Positions 61,301 through 64,000 of a DNA stretch of 64,000 nucleotides are shown piece by piece. The stretch spans positions 186,001 through 250,000 of the forward strand of contig NZ_JAQSDZ010000006.1 in NCBI RefSeq assembly GCF_029946165.1, read 5' to 3'. The DNA comes from Methylotenera sp. Lineage in GTDB: Bacteria; Pseudomonadota; Gammaproteobacteria; Burkholderiales; Methylophilaceae. Within the stretch, counting starts at the first letter, position 1. Each line of letters starts with the position of its first letter. Both the position numbers and the translations under genes were made by a program. Under the pieces are notes generated by a model, which saw only the letters and a list, made by a program, of their open reading frames with translations, was not told the origin of the DNA and did not search any database.

Positions 61301-64000
61301 ATGCTCAAAAGAAAAAAAACCAACGGCACTCACGCCTCAATAAATGCAGTTTTAACATTTAGTGACGACCCCTTTTGGTACAAAGATGCCATCATTTATC
61401 AGCTACACGTTAAGTCTTTTTATGACAGCAATCATGATGGCATTGGTGATTTTAAAGGCTTAATAGAGAAACTGGACTATATCTCTAATTTAGGGGTGAA
61501 TACCATTTGGATATTGCCTTTTTATCCATCGCCGCGCAGAGATGATGGCTATGACATTGCTGAGTATAAAAATGTACATTCAGATTACGGCAATTTAGCT
61601 GATGCCAAGCGTTTTATTACAGAAGCGCATTCGCGCGGTTTAAGGGTTATTACAGAACTCATCATTAATCATACATCCGATCAACATATATGGTTTCAAA
61701 AAGCTAGAACTGCAAAACCCGGCTCACCAGCAAGAGACTTTTATGTGTGGTCAGATACTGACACCGCCTATAGCGGCACGCGTATTATTTTTACCGATAC
61801 TGAAAAATCAAATTGGACTTGGGATCCCGTAGCTAATGCGTTCTTTTGGCATCGGTTTTTCTCGCATCAGCCCGATCTAAATTTTGATAATCCAAAAGTA
61901 TTAAAAGCGGTGATTAGGGTAATGGAGTTTTGGCTAGATATTGGTGTGGATGGTTTGCGTTTAGATGCCGTGCCTTATTTAATCGAAAGAGAAGGGACTT
62001 CTAACGAGAACCTACCCGAGACACATGAAGTGCTTAAGAAAATCAGGAAAGTTGTCGACGCAAAATACCCAGGTCGACTATTACTTGCTGAAGCCAATAT
62101 GTGGCCAGAAGATGTTCAGTACTATTTTGGCGATAACGATGAATGCCATATGGCTTTTCATTTCCCCTTAATGCCCCGCATTTACTTAGCCTTAGCTCAA
62201 GAAGATAGATTCCCCATTACGGACATTCTGCAACAAACGCCTGATATTCCTAAAGAATGCCAATGGGCGATATTCTTAAGAAATCACGACGAACTCACTC
62301 TTGAAATGGTGACCGAGTCCGAACGAGCTTACATGCTCAATTTTTATGCCGCGGAAAATAGAGCAAGATTAAACGTGGGTATTCGCAGACGTTTAGCACC
62401 GCTGCTACAGCGCGATCGTCGTCGCATGGAGTTACTCAATAGCCTCTTATTATCCATGCCAGGTACGCCCGTTATTTATTATGGTGATGAAATTGGTATG
62501 GGTGACAATATTCATTTAGGTGATCGAGATGGCGTGCGAACGCCTATGCAATGGTCACCTGATCGCAATGGCGGCTTTTCACGCATTGATCCAGCGAAGC
62601 TAGTGCTGCCCATCATTATGGATGCTCAGTATGGTTATCAAGCGATTAACGTAGAAGCACAGTCTGAAGATTTACATTCTTTTTTAAATTGGATGCGCAG
62701 ATTACTTATCACGCGGAAAAAATACCAAGCCTTTGGCAGAGGCAGCTTGAGATTGCTTTACCCTCAAAATAGAAAGATTCTGGCCTATCTCAGAGAGTAT
62801 CAAGGCGTCCATACAGAGCTGAATGAGAAAAAAGAAATCATTCTATGTATTGCTAATTTTTCGGGTTCGGCTCAAGCGGTAAAATTTAATTTATCCGAAT
62901 ACATTTCTTATGTGCCTGTAGAACTATTAGGTGAAACCTCATTCCCAGCCATTACTAGTTCACCTTATATCATCACTTTATCTCCTTATGGCTTTTATTG
63001 GTTTCGCTTAATGGATCCAAAACTCACTGAACAAAACTTAACAGAGTTAAGCGAATCCCCTGAAGTGGTTACATTAGTAGTACAAAAAGATTTGGCTGAG
63101 ATATATAAACCGCCTTTGATTTCGCGTTTAGAGCAAATCTTGCCTCACTATTTAATTCAGCAGAGATGGTTTGCGAATAAACAAGAAAATATCGAGTCCG
63201 CTTCACTTTCAAAATTAGTAACGCTAACAAATCCCTTGAATGAAGCTAGCATGCCTTTTAGTTTGAGTATGGTAAAAGTTCATACAGAAAATGGCGAAGA
63301 AAATTATTTGTTAACCTTCGGTTATGCGGAAGATGCCAACTACACCTCCCCGTTAACAAAAAAATTAAGCTTAGCCAGAGTGCGGCGTGGCTCAACTATT
63401 AGATTATTCTCCGATGCGTTCTCTATTGATGACTTTGCTTATACGCTCATCAAAAATCTGCAAATTGAGACTTCACTAATCACAAATGAAGGTGAAATAC
63501 ATTTCCACGGCAGTGCGCAGTTAAGCGAATTAGAGATTGAAGGTAAAAATGATGTCAGAAGAGCGGTAACCGAACAATCCAATAGTTCTTTTATTTTTAA
63601 CGATAAGATTTTTGTAAAAATAATCAGAAAACTCAGTGAGGGAATTAGCCCAGAACTAGAGATGATTAAGTATTTGGCTGAAATGAAATTCCCCAATGCG
63701 CCTATTTATTATGGCGATATTGCTTACGAAACCAAAAACGATAATTCCTACTGTTTATTAGTTGCCCAATCTTATGTGCATAACCAAGGCAATGGATGGG
63801 AGTGGACACTAGATAGGTTGGGGTATGCGCTGCAAATTAAAAATTTAGGTGAAGTTGCTGTGCAAAACTCACTCGTTGAAAAGGCAAACCCTCTAGAAGA
63901 GCTCACAGGTTTTGCAAATATTTTGGGCCAACGCTTAGGTGAGTTACATAACGCTTTAGCTACAGCCACCAATAATGCTGCTTTTAATCCAATTTTAGCT
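61301..64000 (+). CDS. treS: Trehalose synthase fused to maltokinase (partial, 3' end outside window)
   Basis: At least 900 residues, open to the window edge. The TreS part has WYKDAIIYQLHVKSFYDSN at the start, the nucleophile in GLRLDAVPYL (near 220), the acid in LLAEANMWPED (near 264) and FLRNHDELTLEM (near 326). It interconverts trehalose and maltose. From about residue 600 an LPHYLIQQRWFANK segment opens a maltokinase N-cap, so this is the TreS-Mak fusion that yields maltose 1-phosphate for GlgE. The start codon is 1 bp after the glgE stop. Confidence 0.94.
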   Translation, partial: MLKRKKTNGTHASINAVLTFSDDPFWYKDAIIYQLHVKSFYDSNHDGIGDFKGLIEKLDYISNLGVNTIWILPFYPSPRRDDGYDIAEYKNVHSDYGNLADAKRFITEAHSRGLRVITELIINHTSDQHIWFQKARTAKPGSPARDFYVWSDTDTAYSGTRIIFTDTEKSNWTWDPVANAFFWHRFFSHQPDLNFDNPKVLKAVIRVMEFWLDIGVDGLRLDAVPYLIEREGTSNENLPETHEVLKKIRKVVDAKYPGRLLLAEANMWPEDVQYYFGDNDECHMAFHFPLMPRIYLALAQEDRFPITDILQQTPDIPKECQWAIFLRNHDELTLEMVTESERAYMLNFYAAENRARLNVGIRRRLAPLLQRDRRRMELLNSLLLSMPGTPVIYYGDEIGMGDNIHLGDRDGVRTPMQWSPDRNGGFSRIDPAKLVLPIIMDAQYGYQAINVEAQSEDLHSFLNWMRRLLITRKKYQAFGRGSLRLLYPQNRKILAYLREYQGVHTELNEKKEIILCIANFSGSAQAVKFNLSEYISYVPVELLGETSFPAITSSPYIITLSPYGFYWFRLMDPKLTEQNLTELSESPEVVTLVVQKDLAEIYKPPLISRLEQILPHYLIQQRWFANKQENIESASLSKLVTLTNPLNEASMPFSLSMVKVHTENGEENYLLTFGYAEDANYTSPLTKKLSLARVRRGSTIRLFSDAFSIDDFAYTLIKNLQIETSLITNEGEIHFHGSAQLSELEIEGKNDVRRAVTEQSNSSFIFNDKIFVKIIRKLSEGISPELEMIKYLAEMKFPNAPIYYGDIAYETKNDNSYCLLVAQSYVHNQGNGWEWTLDRLGYALQIKNLGEVAVQNSLVEKANPLEELTGFANILGQRLGELHNALATATNNAAFNPILA

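Noticed and set aside
1-64000. CRISPR arrays, prophage genes or transposase genes
   Set aside because: No direct-repeat/spacer pattern, no phage structural gene and no transposase was seen in the window.

Overview
The window reads as the chromosome of an AT-rich, Gram-negative betaproteobacterium. Protein flavour (6-phosphogluconate dehydrogenase, nitrate assimilation, NnrS, TonB receptors, many c-di-GMP proteins) suggests a Methylotenera-like member of the Methylophilaceae. That assignment is inference; no rRNA or methanol dehydrogenase gene is present to fix it.

Layout. 1-8.4 kb is housekeeping: a partial NhaR-type LysR regulator, an HPF/RaiA-type ribosome factor, HtpX, an AI-2E permease, TerC, Gnd, a zinc-ribbon protein, an MliC-like lipoprotein, a Sua5/TsaC enzyme, a cupin and AlkB. 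At 8.8-10.2 kb is a diguanylate cyclase with an ethylene-receptor-like membrane domain. 10.2-27.9 kb is a large nitrate assimilation locus, all on the minus strand. It holds nirB-narK-(PP2C/kinase)-nirD-nasA, a CheX/response regulator/PilJ-CheA signalling trio, a porin, nrtABD and nasT. Two sigma54-type promoters with NtrC-like dyads precede nasT and nirB. An ANTAR two-hairpin leader overlapping a terminator lies between nasT and nrtA. The likely logic is that nitrogen limitation switches on transcription through NtrC/sigma54, and nitrate then lets NasT antiterminate into the transporter genes.

hflX follows. Then, at 29.86-31.80 kb, comes a small array of integron gene cassettes: three attC sites and four cassette ORFs, with no integrase in the window (a CALIN). 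The surrounding 2.5 kb segment is bracketed by a 36-bp imperfect direct repeat derived from the 3' end of nnrS. 31.9-39.9 kb carries nnrS, an AlkA-type glycosylase, an MFS exporter, an SDR, several very small ORFs, a DUF1993 and a DUF2721 protein, and tRNA-Asp, tRNA-Val and tRNA-Pro.

39.9-49.6 kb is a c-di-GMP region: a five-PAS GGDEF-EAL protein, then a TonB receptor / YfiR / CHASE8-HAMP-GGDEF-EAL operon. Facing it is a decayed copy of the same operon. In that copy the receptor start appears fused to the YfiR end, and the cyclase has an in-frame stop. 49.9-58.9 kb has a MoaD-like/BNR-repeat pair, a ClsB-like cardiolipin synthase, a DinG/Rad3-type helicase with a nuclease-like N-terminus, two small charged proteins, and a YbhP-like phosphatase overlapping a PLD-VTT fusion. 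The window ends in glgE followed by a TreS-maltokinase fusion cut by the edge, the trehalose-to-glucan (GlgE) pathway.
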